Source: Paenibacillus sp. FSL R10-2734
Lineage (GTDB): Bacteria > Bacillota > Bacilli > Paenibacillales > Paenibacillaceae
Reading direction: 5' to 3'
DNA length: 64,000 nucleotides
Assembly (NCBI RefSeq): GCF_037963865.1
Contig: NZ_CP150170.1
Coordinates: 3,596,001-3,660,000 of the forward strand
Of the stretch, positions 23,739 through 33,212 are shown piece after piece. The notes beneath the pieces are model-generated. The model was given only the letters and a program-made list of their open reading frames with translations, was not told where the DNA came from and ran no database searches. How positions within the stretch are numbered: position 1 is the stretch's first letter; every line of letters begins with the position of its first letter. Position numbers and translations under genes: made by a program.

Positions 23739-26033
23739 TTGAAAAGAAAATTCGAATTGAAGCGATGGAGCATATTGTGGTCATGGTTTATCTCACATTC
23801 CCTTATCCTCCTAATTCCGATCCTGATAGGGTTGTTCGTATACGTACAAGTTCGTCAATTGGTAGAAACGGAGATTAACCGTGCCAATGCAGCTCTTCTC
23901 CAGCAGGTTAAGCAAGTATTGGATGGGCAAATCGAAAGTGTCAACCGAATGAGCGTTCAGACGGCCTTTCTACCCCAAGTCCGGGGACTTCTTTATGCTG
24001 ACCAGCCGTTAACCGAGGAGGACCGGTATTCTATCACTCTTGCGCTCAAGGAATTTAAAGGATTAACAATGGCACACGAAATGGTCACTGACTCCTATGT
24101 GTATTATAAGAGAGGGGATTTTCTTTTATCGGAGAGCGCTTTGTATGATCCCGATGATTATTTTCAAATGCATCATGAAACGAATGAAAATACGAAAAAA
24201 GATTGGTATGCGTTGCTTGACCAAAAATATATGGGGGATTGGATCGTGTACCCTTACACGACCGATACCGGTAAAACCAAACAAGCTATTCTTTATATGC
24301 GATCCCTTCCGGTTGAAGACCGGGGTGAGTGGTTAGCAACAAGTGTTATCGTGCTGGAACTAGAGCGGTTTCAAGAACCGATTCAGAAAGTGAACTGGAT
24401 CAATCAAGGATCCGTCCTTATTTTGAACGAAAACAATGAAGTACTGGCATCTACCAAAGATAAAAGCCTCCCTTCCTCTATTTCTTATGATCAATTATCC
24501 GGTGAGAGCGGTATCGTTTATGAAACCTGGAATGAAGAAGAGATGGCGATATCTTACATTTCTTCTGAAAGTGCGAACTTAAAGTACATATCAGTTCTTC
24601 CAGTTAAAGTATTTATGGAGAAATCATCCTATATTCGCAATTTGATGATCGTTGCATTGTTGATTGCCTTATTATTAGGTGCTGCTGCTGCTTATTGGCT
24701 CGCCAGACGTAATTATCATCCGGTTCATAATTTGGTGCGGTCATTGTCAAGCCAAGCTCAGTTTTCATTGGCTGAAATCAGGAATGAATATTCCCTTATT
24801 TTTCATGCGCTGGATCAGCAAAATAAAGTACTGCGCAACTATTTCTTCGAGCGTGTGATGAAGGGCAGGTTAGAGACGAATTTTCCGCTCTGCGAAGCAT
24901 TAGATACGCATGACATCTCGTTTATCGGTGAACGATTCGTTGTGGTTCTAATATATATTGAGGATTATGCGGAGATGTTCAAACATCAGAATGGGGATGT
25001 TGAGCGACATCGAAAGTTTGTTCATATGATCGTAGGCAATATAGTAGAGGAGAAGTGTAGGCAGAGCCATCTCGCTTATATTTCGGAGTTAGACGATATG
25101 CTGGCATGTCTGGTCAATGTGCAAGCCGATTCCGATGAAGAGGCACAGGGAGAACTTTATCGGTTAATTGGAGAAGCAAGGCAATTAATTAACAGTAAGT
25201 TTAATATTCATTTTACAACTTCGATAAGTCGTGTTCATACGTCAATTGGAAGTATTCCTTCTGCTTATCAAGAAGCTTTAAAGGCAATGGAGTACAAAAT
25301 GCTGCTGGGGAGCACTGAAATTATCCAGTATGAACAGCTGCAAAGCAATGAACCTGAATATTGGTTTACATGGGAGAAAGAGCAACGGTTAATCACATCG
25401 ATTAAAGCCGGTGAGACGGATTTGGCGCTCCTTATTCTCGAAGAGGTATTCGAAGAGATGCGATCCCATGGGCTTCTTCCGATCGAGATGGTTCGATGTT
25501 TCCTCTTCGACATGGGCGGAACAGTTATGAAAGCTCTTTATGAAGCAGATTACAGCCGGTCCTCCATGACGACACATCAGAAGGTATTGTGGAGGCTGCT
25601 GGCATGTGACAGTGTTACCGATATTCGGGTTGGACTGATCGACATCATTAAACAAATCACGAATGAGCTAGGACAGAAGAAGAGTCGGCCTTCCGGCCTG
25701 GTGGACGAATTGACGGCTTACATCCAAGCCAATTATCAGGATTCTAATTTGGGAGTAGCAACGATCGCCGAGCATTTCGGAATGAATCCAGTCTATTTGA
25801 CCCGTGTGTATAAAGAACACACGAAAGACACCTTGCTGGACGCAATAAATAAGGAAAGACTACAGGCAGCGAGAAGATTACTCTCCCATAACGAGCTTGC
25901 GATCAAAGAAATCGCTGAAGAAGTCGGTTTCTACAGTAGTAACACATTTATTAGAACGTTCAAAAAAATAGAAGGCATAACACCTGGCATGTATCGAGAC
26001 ATGCTAAAAGGAATTGCAAAGACTGAACTTTAA
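23739..26033 (+). CDS. Membrane-anchored AraC family transcriptional regulator with extracytoplasmic sensor
   Basis: About 764 residues from TTG 23739, for which GGTGAT at 23729-23734 is well spaced; GTG 23730 is the alternative. A first membrane helix near 15-38 is followed by an extracellular dCache-like sensor to ~295. A second helix (~303-325) is followed by a coiled cytoplasmic linker and a C-terminal AraC double HTH (last ~100 residues: VATIAEHFGMNPVYLTRVYKE and IKEIAEEVGFYSSNTFIRTFKK). Such one-component sensors activate adjacent sugar operons in Paenibacillus. It likely controls the divergent cluster 1 operon, and perhaps its own transcript with the second binding protein. Confidence 0.9.
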   Translation: MKRKFELKRWSILWSWFISHSLILLIPILIGLFVYVQVRQLVETEINRANAALLQQVKQVLDGQIESVNRMSVQTAFLPQVRGLLYADQPLTEEDRYSITLALKEFKGLTMAHEMVTDSYVYYKRGDFLLSESALYDPDDYFQMHHETNENTKKDWYALLDQKYMGDWIVYPYTTDTGKTKQAILYMRSLPVEDRGEWLATSVIVLELERFQEPIQKVNWINQGSVLILNENNEVLASTKDKSLPSSISYDQLSGESGIVYETWNEEEMAISYISSESANLKYISVLPVKVFMEKSSYIRNLMIVALLIALLLGAAAAYWLARRNYHPVHNLVRSLSSQAQFSLAEIRNEYSLIFHALDQQNKVLRNYFFERVMKGRLETNFPLCEALDTHDISFIGERFVVVLIYIEDYAEMFKHQNGDVERHRKFVHMIVGNIVEEKCRQSHLAYISELDDMLACLVNVQADSDEEAQGELYRLIGEARQLINSKFNIHFTTSISRVHTSIGSIPSAYQEALKAMEYKMLLGSTEIIQYEQLQSNEPEYWFTWEKEQRLITSIKAGETDLALLILEEVFEEMRSHGLLPIEMVRCFLFDMGGTVMKALYEADYSRSSMTTHQKVLWRLLACDSVTDIRVGLIDIIKQITNELGQKKSRPSGLVDELTAYIQANYQDSNLGVATIAEHFGMNPVYLTRVYKEHTKDTLLDAINKERLQAARRLLSHNELAIKEIAEEVGFYSSNTFIRTFKKIEGITPGMYRDMLKGIAKTEL

Positions 26034-26176
26034 TAGTGATAATCGGACATAACCGTTAGGAAATTTCCTCATGGGGTTAGGGTAAAAAAGTGAAAAATAT
26101 GTTAAGCTTAGGATTCGTGTGATTTGTGGAGTAACATGATAGTCTGAAACCATATTGGAAAATTAGGAGTGGTAAT

Positions 26177-26479
26177 TTGAGAAGACAAAAACCAATGACC
26201 ATGGAAGAATTGATGAATGAGTTGCAAGGTCAGAAAACGAATCAAGAAGATCCCAATCATATCTCTTTCGAGAAGTTGTTTAATGAAGAGTTTATGAGTA
26301 AGTATTCCAATTGCAAGAGTTTCGATGAGTTTGTAATCAAAGGGAACTTTCAAGTAAAGACAGAAGAAGATGTTGCTGACATACCTGATGAACTTTTTGA
26401 TCGTCATGTAGTTAGAGAGACGAAGTTTACGGATTGGAAATCAATGTTGGAAACAGCGAATAAGGAATATATCCGTTAA
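26177..26479 (+). CDS. Small hypothetical protein
   Basis: 100 residues, acidic, Glu/Lys/Asn-rich and soluble, with no cysteine-based motif beyond a single Cys and no signal peptide or membrane segment. It starts at TTG 26177 behind AGGAGTGG at 26165-26172, and a good terminator follows, which supports a real gene. Its N-terminus (MTMEELMNELQGQ) and FDEFVIKGNF segment suggest a helical protein. Function is not recognised. It stands between the AraC sensor and the convergent MFS transporter. Confidence 0.65.
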   Translation: MRRQKPMTMEELMNELQGQKTNQEDPNHISFEKLFNEEFMSKYSNCKSFDEFVIKGNFQVKTEEDVADIPDELFDRHVVRETKFTDWKSMLETANKEYIR

Positions 26480-26559
26480 TTATGAATCACATTTACCAAT
26501 GAATAGTCTCGTTTAGAATATTGACGCTATTAAAGTAAAGTGCATGAGAAAACATAGAA

Positions 26560-26607
26560 AATAAGGCGGATTTCACTCTATTCTGAGTGAGAATCCGTCT
26601 TATTTTT
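26560..26607. terminator. Terminator between the small gene and the MFS gene
   Basis: AATAAGGCGGATT ... AATCCGTCTTATT with inner TCACTC/GAGTGA pairing, followed by T residues. The long stem probably serves both convergent genes. Confidence 0.85.
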
Positions 26608-26644
26608 TAGGCACATCTTATTTAGACTTTTTTAATGCTCGAAT

Positions 26645-28021
26645 CTATATATGGGCATGTAAAACATGCTTTTGTTGTTTTTTTTCTGAACGATCGGCCA
26701 TTTCTGTTTCGATTTGCTCCAAAGTGCGTCCTTTCGTTTCTACCACTACAAAACGTATGAAGAGCAGTCCCAGAATACAAATGACACCGAAAGCTGAAAA
26801 AATGATTCCAAGGCTGAACTTATCAGCAAGAATTGGGAATACAAGCCCAATGGCAAGTGAACCCGTCCAGTTAAAGGCCGATGAGATTCCTCCTCCGATT
26901 CCGCGTACAGAAAGCGGGAAAATTTCCCCGACGATAATCCAGGTAAGCGGCGCCCAAGAAAAAGCGTAGCAAAGGATGAAGCCGCAAAGGGCAATTAATG
27001 TTACCCAATTCAGCATGCCATCATTGATTCCGAACGCACCAAGAATAGCTGGTGTAAAGAAGGAAAGAGCCATACCGGCACTGCCGATCGTAAGAATCGT
27101 ACGACGGTTAAATTTATCGACAAATTGTAAAAAGATTATAGTAGTTACAACGAAGATCACACCGACTATCACCGTAAATCCGGCAGCTAACTGCGATGAC
27201 AAACCAACGTTACGCGCAATACTTGTGGCATAATAAACGATTGAGTTTGCTCCTTGGATTTGTTGGAAAGTCGCCATGCCGACCCCGATAATTAAAGCCA
27301 ATCGAAATTTTTTATGGAATAGTTGGGAGATGCCCGATGATTTATTATCAGCAACGTTTTCGATCTCAGAAATTTCAGCATCTATTTCAGCTTTTGAGCT
27401 TCTCAGAGAAGTTAATACTTCCTGTGCTTTTTTGGTCATTCCGTTTTTAATTAAATATCTAGGTGATTCCGGGAGCTTTAGCATTCCCAAGAATAATATG
27501 ATGGCAAACAGTGAAGCACTGCCTAGCATTAATCGCCAGCTGTTTGGAATCGGTTCAAAAATGAAAGCTACGATATAACTTAACAGCATTCCAATTACAA
27601 TCATTAATTGGTTTAAACCCGACAGTTTCCCGCGCATATTCGCCGGAGCGATTTCAGACATGTACGCTGGAACGAGGGAAGAGGCTGTACCGACTGCTAT
27701 CCCCAAGAAGACACGCGCAATTGTCAAGGTGATTTCGTTCGGGGCAACAGCTGAACCGATTGCACCGACAAAGAAAATTAATGAGGAAATGAGGATTAGC
27801 TTTCTGCGTCCAAACTTATCCCCTAATAAACCGCTTAAAATGGACCCGATGATCGCTCCGCCCATTAAAGAAGATACAACAATCCCTATCCATAGGGAAC
27901 TTAAATTAAAATCGGTTTTGATATGCCCTTCTGCACCAGCAATAATCCCGATATCATATCCAAATAAGATGCCGGCAAATGAACCGAAGAAAAAGATAAA
28001 CTTACTAGATACTTTGCTCAT
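26645..28021 (-). CDS. MFS sugar:proton symporter (sugar porter family)
   Basis: 458 residues, twelve membrane helices. Sugar-porter signatures: GDKFGRRK between TM2 and TM3, PESPRYLI after TM6, the substrate-site stretch QQIQGANSIVYY in TM7, and ETKGRTLEQIE after TM12. It resembles the XylE/IolT/CsbC group, which carry D-xylose, myo-inositol or hexoses. The sensor operon directly upstream on the same strand (31974-28224) is of the XylFII-LytS-YesN kind, so xylose or a related pentose is a reasonable guess, not a demonstrated one. The start follows AGAAGGAGATGGG. Confidence 0.9.
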   Translation of the reverse strand: MSKVSSKFIFFFGSFAGILFGYDIGIIAGAEGHIKTDFNLSSLWIGIVVSSLMGGAIIGSILSGLLGDKFGRRKLILISSLIFFVGAIGSAVAPNEITLTIARVFLGIAVGTASSLVPAYMSEIAPANMRGKLSGLNQLMIVIGMLLSYIVAFIFEPIPNSWRLMLGSASLFAIILFLGMLKLPESPRYLIKNGMTKKAQEVLTSLRSSKAEIDAEISEIENVADNKSSGISQLFHKKFRLALIIGVGMATFQQIQGANSIVYYATSIARNVGLSSQLAAGFTVIVGVIFVVTTIIFLQFVDKFNRRTILTIGSAGMALSFFTPAILGAFGINDGMLNWVTLIALCGFILCYAFSWAPLTWIIVGEIFPLSVRGIGGGISSAFNWTGSLAIGLVFPILADKFSLGIIFSAFGVICILGLLFIRFVVVETKGRTLEQIETEMADRSEKKQQKHVLHAHI

Positions 28022-28070
28022 AATTTCCCATCTCCTTCTGTATGCAGATCTAATAAGATCTTCAGAAAGA

Positions 28071-28143
28071 AGTATAGCATGCGCTTGTTGGCGAGAGATG
28101 GGGATTCGTCTGCACTAATTCGTGCTATTCCCGCACTATTTTA
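28071..28143 (-). promoter_or_regulatory. Activator-type promoter of the MFS gene with phased repeats
   Basis: On the minus strand there is a good -10 (TATACT, plus-strand positions 28071-28076) but no recognisable -35. About 35 bp upstream lie three related units, AATAGTGCG, AATAGCACG and ATTAGTGCA (28111-28139), 10-11 bp apart and so on one helix face. This is the layout expected for a YesN/AraC-type activator, probably the response regulator encoded just upstream. Confidence 0.55.
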
Positions 28144-28223
28144 ACCTCCGCCGGAGTTAGAAGAGTGAGGAGCTCTGGAGTAGCATTATCTTGTCTTGGG
28201 ATATCAAATAAATCCATGTCTTG

Positions 28224-29561
28224 CTATTTTTCATCCTTGTACCAGGTAGGTGCAACGCCAGTGATTTTCTTGAAGACACGGCTGAAATAGTTGGGATCTT
28301 TGTAACCCACTTCGAAACAGACTTCCTTTAAGGATAATTTTCTCGTGTTCATCAATAGGATGGCTTTCTCAATTCGGAGGCGAGTAACATAGTCGATAAA
28401 GGTTTCGCCGCATTGCTGTTTAAAAATTTTACTGAAATAGTGAGGGTTCAAGTGGACGAAATCAGCTACATCTTCCAGTGATAAATCGTCCGTAAACCTT
28501 TCTTGGATATATTGTTTGGCCCTATCTAGAACAGTCAGCGTTTGCTCCTCGCGCTGCTCGCGCATCTGCTGCAAAGCGGAGGAAACATAGGATTGCAAAG
28601 TTCCATCGTTCGATATTTCGTCAGTCCCGAAAGAATTGGCGTTGACATCACGTTGCTTCAACTCATCGAAGTGGCATACCTTATCCTCTTTATCCAGCAT
28701 CGTAGAGGCGAAAATCGCTTCGAAATACGATTTGCGATATCCCTCCGTTCTGCAATGTGTCGATCCAATTCCAATGGAGACTTTTAGATCGAAATGTTGC
28801 TCGGTAACGCTGCACAGCTGCTCAGCCAGCTGCTTTGTTTGCTGACGCCAACCGTTCTCGCTGACGGAAGAGGGCTTTCTTAAAAAAATGGCCATATGTT
28901 GGTTGATAAGGGAACTGACAATGGAGTTAGGACTTTGGGTTTTGACAAAGCTACGAAGCTGATCATAGATCTTGTTTTTTTTCTGCGTATAGACTTCGCC
29001 ATTGAAAGCTGCGACGACTGCACATCCGTGATTGAGGGGAATGTCAAGCCATTCCGACAGCTGCTCGGCACTTGTATCCACTGTTTGGTCAAGCATGAGC
29101 ATTAAAGCCAGTTCATTTTCAGCAAGCGGAAGAAGCTGGGAGACTTTTTGTCGTAGTTCCAGTTCCCGCATTCTTATGTGGATTTCCTGATCAATTTCTT
29201 TTACAAGGCGTTGAAAAACTTCGATGAGCTGTTCCTGTTTCGCGGGCTTTAAAATATACTCTTTTGCACCTAACGAAAGTGCTTCGTGCGCATATTTGAA
29301 ATAATCGTATGCCGTCACTACGATGAACCTGGTGTCGGGGAGCCTACGTTTCATCTCCCGTAAAGCCTCCAGGCCGCCAATGCCTGGCATGTTGATATCC
29401 ATGATGGCGATATGCGGGCGGTTTTCCTCTGCATATTCAATTGCCATCCGGCCGTTAGAAGCATGAATGAATTGGAAGATGCCCGGCATCGAGCGTTCTA
29501 CAATACACTCCAGACCTTCGCGTTCAAGCGGTTCGTCATCTGCGATCAACAATCGGTACAT
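28224..29561 (-). CDS. Response regulator with AraC output domain, YesN type
   Basis: 445 residues. Residues 1-120 are a CheY receiver with phospho-acceptor D55 (IMDINMPG), acidic pocket D9/D10, and a conserved Lys in KPAKQEQ. A middle region of ~200 residues follows. The last ~100 residues are the AraC double HTH (LEDVADFVHLNPHYFSKIFK and LKEVCFEVGYKDPNYFSRVFKK). It overlaps the kinase gene by 16 nt. The probable target is the MFS promoter just downstream. Confidence 0.95.
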   Translation of the reverse strand: MYRLLIADDEPLEREGLECIVERSMPGIFQFIHASNGRMAIEYAEENRPHIAIMDINMPGIGGLEALREMKRRLPDTRFIVVTAYDYFKYAHEALSLGAKEYILKPAKQEQLIEVFQRLVKEIDQEIHIRMRELELRQKVSQLLPLAENELALMLMLDQTVDTSAEQLSEWLDIPLNHGCAVVAAFNGEVYTQKKNKIYDQLRSFVKTQSPNSIVSSLINQHMAIFLRKPSSVSENGWRQQTKQLAEQLCSVTEQHFDLKVSIGIGSTHCRTEGYRKSYFEAIFASTMLDKEDKVCHFDELKQRDVNANSFGTDEISNDGTLQSYVSSALQQMREQREEQTLTVLDRAKQYIQERFTDDLSLEDVADFVHLNPHYFSKIFKQQCGETFIDYVTRLRIEKAILLMNTRKLSLKEVCFEVGYKDPNYFSRVFKKITGVAPTWYKDEK

Positions 29562-30982
29562 ATGGATGACCTCCTTCCTATGGCGGGAATCCGTATGAGG
29601 ATAGATGTACCTCTTCCGGGTTGGCTTTCGATTTCGATAAGATCCTCTCTATCATAGAACAGATTCAGCCTTCTGAATACATTGCGGGTTCCGATTCCAG
29701 TGGATCCTTTATTGGTTGTTTCTGCTTCTAATTGGAGCATAGACAACCGGGTCTCCTCCGACATGCCTGCTCCATTATCCGAAATGGAGATGCTCACTCC
29801 CTCAGGGATGCTTTGGATGGTTAGACGAATAATTGCTCCGTGTTCCATACCTGCAACACCGTGAAGAAAAGCATTTTCGACTAGAGGCTGGAGCGTTAGA
29901 GCTGGAATCGCCACGTACAATGCGGAAGGATCGGCATCAAGCTCAAACCGGATGCGGTCGCGAAACCGGGTCTGCTGAATCGTGGCATATTCCTTGATAT
30001 GGTTGATCTCATCCTGTAAAGTGACCGGTTTGTCCAGCTTCTGTAGACTGTAACGCAGTAAATTAGACAAAGAGGTTGTAAGATCGCTTGTTTTCTCCGC
30101 GCCTTCTAGATAAGCTAGCTTCGACAGCACATTTAAAGTATTAAACAAAAAGTGAGGATTGATTTGGCTTTGCAATGCCTGAAGCTCCAGCTCCTTCACG
30201 ATGCGCTGCATTTCTAAGCTTTTCTTATCCTTTTCGATCAACACACTTAAATCAGCGGACATTTGTTGAATGGCATTCGAAAGTAGGCCTAGCTCATCCT
30301 CTCTTTGCGGTTCTGGTGTTATCTGGAGATCTCCTTTGGCTATTTGCTTCGCCATCCTGACCAATCTGCTGACCGGACCGGTGATTCCGCGCGAAGCCCA
30401 AAGCGCAAGTAGAACTCCCAGAAGAGTGTTCATCCCGAACAAAGCTGCACCGCGCTGGTTCATGCGCTCATTCTCGGCCCTGATACTCTCAATGATGGGG
30501 CGGTAAAAAGTGAGCTCCGAATGAATTAATTGCTGGCCTTCCTCGCGAATAAAGCCGGTTGTTTTCTCGGTATCCACATAATACTCGAATGCGGATTGAA
30601 GCTCCCCATTCTGCGCTGCTGCAATTGCTGATTGCTTCTGTTCCAGCATTGTTTCAAGTAAATTGCTGTAGCTCTCCGGGTCAAAGGAATGAGTGGAGGA
30701 GTCAAGTCTGGGCATCTTCGTGATCTGGTCATGCAACTGCTTCAATTGGCTCTCGGCCGTATCTATCCCAGTAGCATCTGCAGGATTGACTAGATATGCA
30801 TAAAGGAGTCGTAGATTGTTGTCGGTCGATTCGGTAGTTCGCTCTATCAGAAGGATGCGCTCCATCATTTCGTCGTAGCTTGTCTGTACTATTTTCCCGC
30901 TTTGAAACACGAAGAAAGCGACGGAATTGGCAAGAACAACAAGAAGAGGGATGAAGATCAACAGCTTCATGCGTATCGTCAT
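29546..30982 (-). CDS. Sensor histidine kinase, LytS/YesM type
   Basis: 478 residues: TM1 ~8-28, a ~150-residue extracytoplasmic helical region, TM2 ~178-196, HAMP ~197-249, a His_kinase domain with phospho-acceptor H277 in NPHFLFNTLN, and a HATPase domain with DNGAGM and GTGIGTRNV-like boxes near the end. The helical sensor region lacks an obvious ligand pocket. That fits a kinase that reads a separate sugar-binding partner, here encoded immediately upstream with a 4-nt overlap. Confidence 0.95.
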   Translation of the reverse strand: MTIRMKLLIFIPLLVVLANSVAFFVFQSGKIVQTSYDEMMERILLIERTTESTDNNLRLLYAYLVNPADATGIDTAESQLKQLHDQITKMPRLDSSTHSFDPESYSNLLETMLEQKQSAIAAAQNGELQSAFEYYVDTEKTTGFIREEGQQLIHSELTFYRPIIESIRAENERMNQRGAALFGMNTLLGVLLALWASRGITGPVSRLVRMAKQIAKGDLQITPEPQREDELGLLSNAIQQMSADLSVLIEKDKKSLEMQRIVKELELQALQSQINPHFLFNTLNVLSKLAYLEGAEKTSDLTTSLSNLLRYSLQKLDKPVTLQDEINHIKEYATIQQTRFRDRIRFELDADPSALYVAIPALTLQPLVENAFLHGVAGMEHGAIIRLTIQSIPEGVSISISDNGAGMSEETRLSMLQLEAETTNKGSTGIGTRNVFRRLNLFYDREDLIEIESQPGRGTSILIRIPAIGRRSSICTDC

Positions 30983-31974
30983 TGCCGTTTCACCCCCGCT
31001 TCAAGATCTGAGGGACCGGCAGTTAGCACGGAGGTCTCTGTAAAGGTTACAGTCGGAGGTGCTGTCCCCTGTAAGTGCCCGTGCAGCAGTTCGACCGCTT
31101 TAAAGCCCATCTCCACAGGTTCCTGGACAATCGTTAATTCTATTTTACCTGACCGGACGGCTTCAACCGTTTCGGTCTTGTCGTCAAAGGCAAATATATG
31201 TAGCCCCTCCGGTCGACTCCTTTGTGCCGCTTCCAGTATACCGAGGCCGTCTGACGAACTGAACCCGACCATATATTTCATCTGCGGATACCTGGTTAGC
31301 ATGCTTTGCGCCTCTTGAGCCGCCTGGAGCATGGAAATGTTGGAGGAAGCTACTTCAATAATCTGCAGCCCTGGGTATCGGCTAATTACCGACCGGAAAC
31401 CCTTGAGCCGCAGTCTTTGATTTTCGGCATGTTCATCGCTGATCAGAACTCCGATATCGCCACGCTGCCCGGAGGCTTTTGCTACTAATTCGCCCATTTG
31501 TTTGCCAGCTCCCAGATTGTCTGTACCAACATAGGCTAGTCGTTCTGATCCGGGTTCATCCGTATCGACAGCAATAACGGGGATGCCCTTGGCAGTCGCC
31601 TTACTGATTAATCGGCGATATTCTGGATCATTAATCCCTTGAATCAGGATGGCATCGGCTTTGGCAGAGATTGCTTTATCAAGCAATCTGATTTGCTCGT
31701 CAGGATTAATGCGATCTGGCCCGATATACTCAAGCTCCATGCCATAAGTGGTTGCAGCCTTGCGTGCCCCTTGCTCAATCGCTCGCCAAGAATAATTCTC
31801 GAGTTCTTGTGAAATCAATACGATGTGAACCGGATTCTTATCGGATGACGAATGCGCTTGCAACGGTTCGGCAAGATTATGGATCTTAAGTAGTGAGCTG
31901 GTAAATTGCAGCAACAGCCACGCGAACATAAAGATGATAAAGACAATAGTAAAAGTCCATTTACGGTTTGGCAT
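30979..31974 (-). CDS. Membrane-tethered sugar-binding protein of a three-component sensor (XylFII-like)
   Basis: 331 residues. An N-terminal hydrophobic segment (~8-27) without a lipobox is followed by a periplasmic-binding-protein type 1 fold of the RbsB/XylF class (HIVLISQELENYSW, GIPVIAVDTDEPGSERLAYVGTDN, IFAFDDKTETVEAVRSG). No permease accompanies it. Being co-transcribed with, and overlapping, a LytS kinase and YesN regulator matches the XylFII-LytS-YesN arrangement described in Clostridium, where the binding protein presents D-xylose to the kinase. The ligand here is inferred only. Confidence 0.85.
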   Translation of the reverse strand: MPNRKWTFTIVFIIFMFAWLLLQFTSSLLKIHNLAEPLQAHSSSDKNPVHIVLISQELENYSWRAIEQGARKAATTYGMELEYIGPDRINPDEQIRLLDKAISAKADAILIQGINDPEYRRLISKATAKGIPVIAVDTDEPGSERLAYVGTDNLGAGKQMGELVAKASGQRGDIGVLISDEHAENQRLRLKGFRSVISRYPGLQIIEVASSNISMLQAAQEAQSMLTRYPQMKYMVGFSSSDGLGILEAAQRSRPEGLHIFAFDDKTETVEAVRSGKIELTIVQEPVEMGFKAVELLHGHLQGTAPPTVTFTETSVLTAGPSDLEAGVKRQ

Positions 31975-31993
31975 AGTGGTGCTCCTTCAATCA

Positions 31994-32028
31994 GTAATCA
32001 TATTGCCCATTATACATTAAATGATTAC
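31994..32028 (-). promoter_or_regulatory. Promoter region of the three-component sensor operon with inverted repeat
   Basis: A minus-strand TATAAT -10 (plus-strand 32009-32014) lies between GTAATCA and TGATTAC, a 7-bp inverted repeat with a 21-nt gap. It may be an autoregulatory site. The rest of the gap up to 32315 shows only a ribosome site for the next gene. Confidence 0.35.
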
Positions 32029-32315
32029 AGACAGGGCACCAAGCTGCCTTTTCGCAGTTGGAAAGGAAACTATGAATTAACCGTCTCAGAGGATTGCAAT
32101 CTAGCAATACATATCCCCCCTAAGCCGACAAGATTCAGGGATTTATCCTGTTTTTCATTCGGGTTTTTCTTATGACAAGAATTTACGATTTTCGGGGTAA
32201 GTGCATAAATGATCAACGTAATTACCTATTTGCTTCGTTTTTCCTCAATGTTTCGTCCATACACTTTTCTCCTTTGGTCATAAGATAATTTGAAAATGAG
32301 TAAAGGAGGATTTAT

Positions 32316-32735
32316 ATGGCAGAAAAAGTGAAGGTTAGCCCGCAATTCAAAAGACTTTGTATGCAATTCGGAAAAATTCTAGGTGGTGAATCGGAAGTTG
32401 ATGAAGGTCCGGTTTGTTTTGTCATGCGCATGACGAACTTAAGGGAGACGATCCTGGGAAGAAGAACGCGTTCGCCTTTGGTGCAAATGCAAATGTTTTC
32501 GTTTGAATCTCTTGATAAGTCAGGCCGCGCGCTTTGTTTGGGCGAGACTGCCGTACATCAAAATCAAGTGAATCGATTGATGTCGAATCTCCGTAAACGT
32601 GGGATTAAAGTGACTGCGCTTCATAATCACTGGTTAAAAGAAAACCCTCGTTTAATGTATATGCACTGGGAAGCCATTGACAATCCTCTTACGTTTGCTA
32701 GAAAAACCAAAGACTCCATTGCGTTCTTGGGTTAG
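32316..32735 (+). CDS. DUF1259 (LppY/LpqO-type) protein, copy 1
   Basis: 139 residues, soluble, no signal peptide. It shows the DUF1259 core: a GETAVHQNQVNRLMSNLRKRG stretch, then KVTALHNHWLKENPRLMYMHWEA, with conserved His residues that look like a metal or ligand site. Biochemical function of the family is unknown. The start is ATG 32316 after AAAGGAGG. It is followed 54 nt later by a close paralogue. Confidence 0.85.
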   Translation: MAEKVKVSPQFKRLCMQFGKILGGESEVDEGPVCFVMRMTNLRETILGRRTRSPLVQMQMFSFESLDKSGRALCLGETAVHQNQVNRLMSNLRKRGIKVTALHNHWLKENPRLMYMHWEAIDNPLTFARKTKDSIAFLG

Positions 32736-32789
32736 AGCGGTAGAGTAATGAAGTTGTATTCTTAACTTATTCTGAAAGGATGATTTCAA

Positions 32790-33212
32790 ATGGTCGAACA
32801 AGTGAAAGCAAGTCCCCGTTTTAGAAGACTATGTAACCAATTTTCAACCATTTTAGGTGGAACCGAGCATGAAATTACAAAGGGGCCGGTTTGTTTTGTC
32901 ACCAGAAACAGGAAAGTAAACGCCTCAATTTTAGGAAGAGCTACCACATCTCCATTGGTTCGTTATCAACTGTTCTCGTTTGAATCACTGGACAGTTCAG
33001 GCCGTGCACTGTGTTTAGGAGAAACGGCCCTTTTTCAGAACCAAGTCAATCGATTGCTGTCAAACCTTCGTAGGAACGGGATCAAAGTAACAGCAGTCCA
33101 TAATCACTGGCTGTTTGAGAATCCACGTCTTATGTATATTCACTGGGAGTCGATCGATAATCCCGTTGCATTTGCACGAAAAGTAAAACGTTCGATTGCC
33201 TTCTTAGGTTAA
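32790..33212 (+). CDS. DUF1259 (LppY/LpqO-type) protein, copy 2
   Basis: 140 residues, co-linear with copy 1 and identical over most of the core (SFESLDSSGRALCLGETA, HNHWLFENPRLMYIHWES). The pair arose by tandem duplication. Both keep the conserved HNHW and MHWE/IHWE signatures, so neither looks decayed. RBS GAAAGGATG precedes the ATG. No functional link to neighbours is evident. Confidence 0.85.
   Translation: MVEQVKASPRFRRLCNQFSTILGGTEHEITKGPVCFVTRNRKVNASILGRATTSPLVRYQLFSFESLDSSGRALCLGETALFQNQVNRLLSNLRRNGIKVTAVHNHWLFENPRLMYIHWESIDNPVAFARKVKRSIAFLG

Noticed and set aside
27660..28118. 152-codon plus-strand frame across the MFS gene
   Set aside because: Antisense to an unmistakable sugar porter; composition mirrors membrane codons read backwards.
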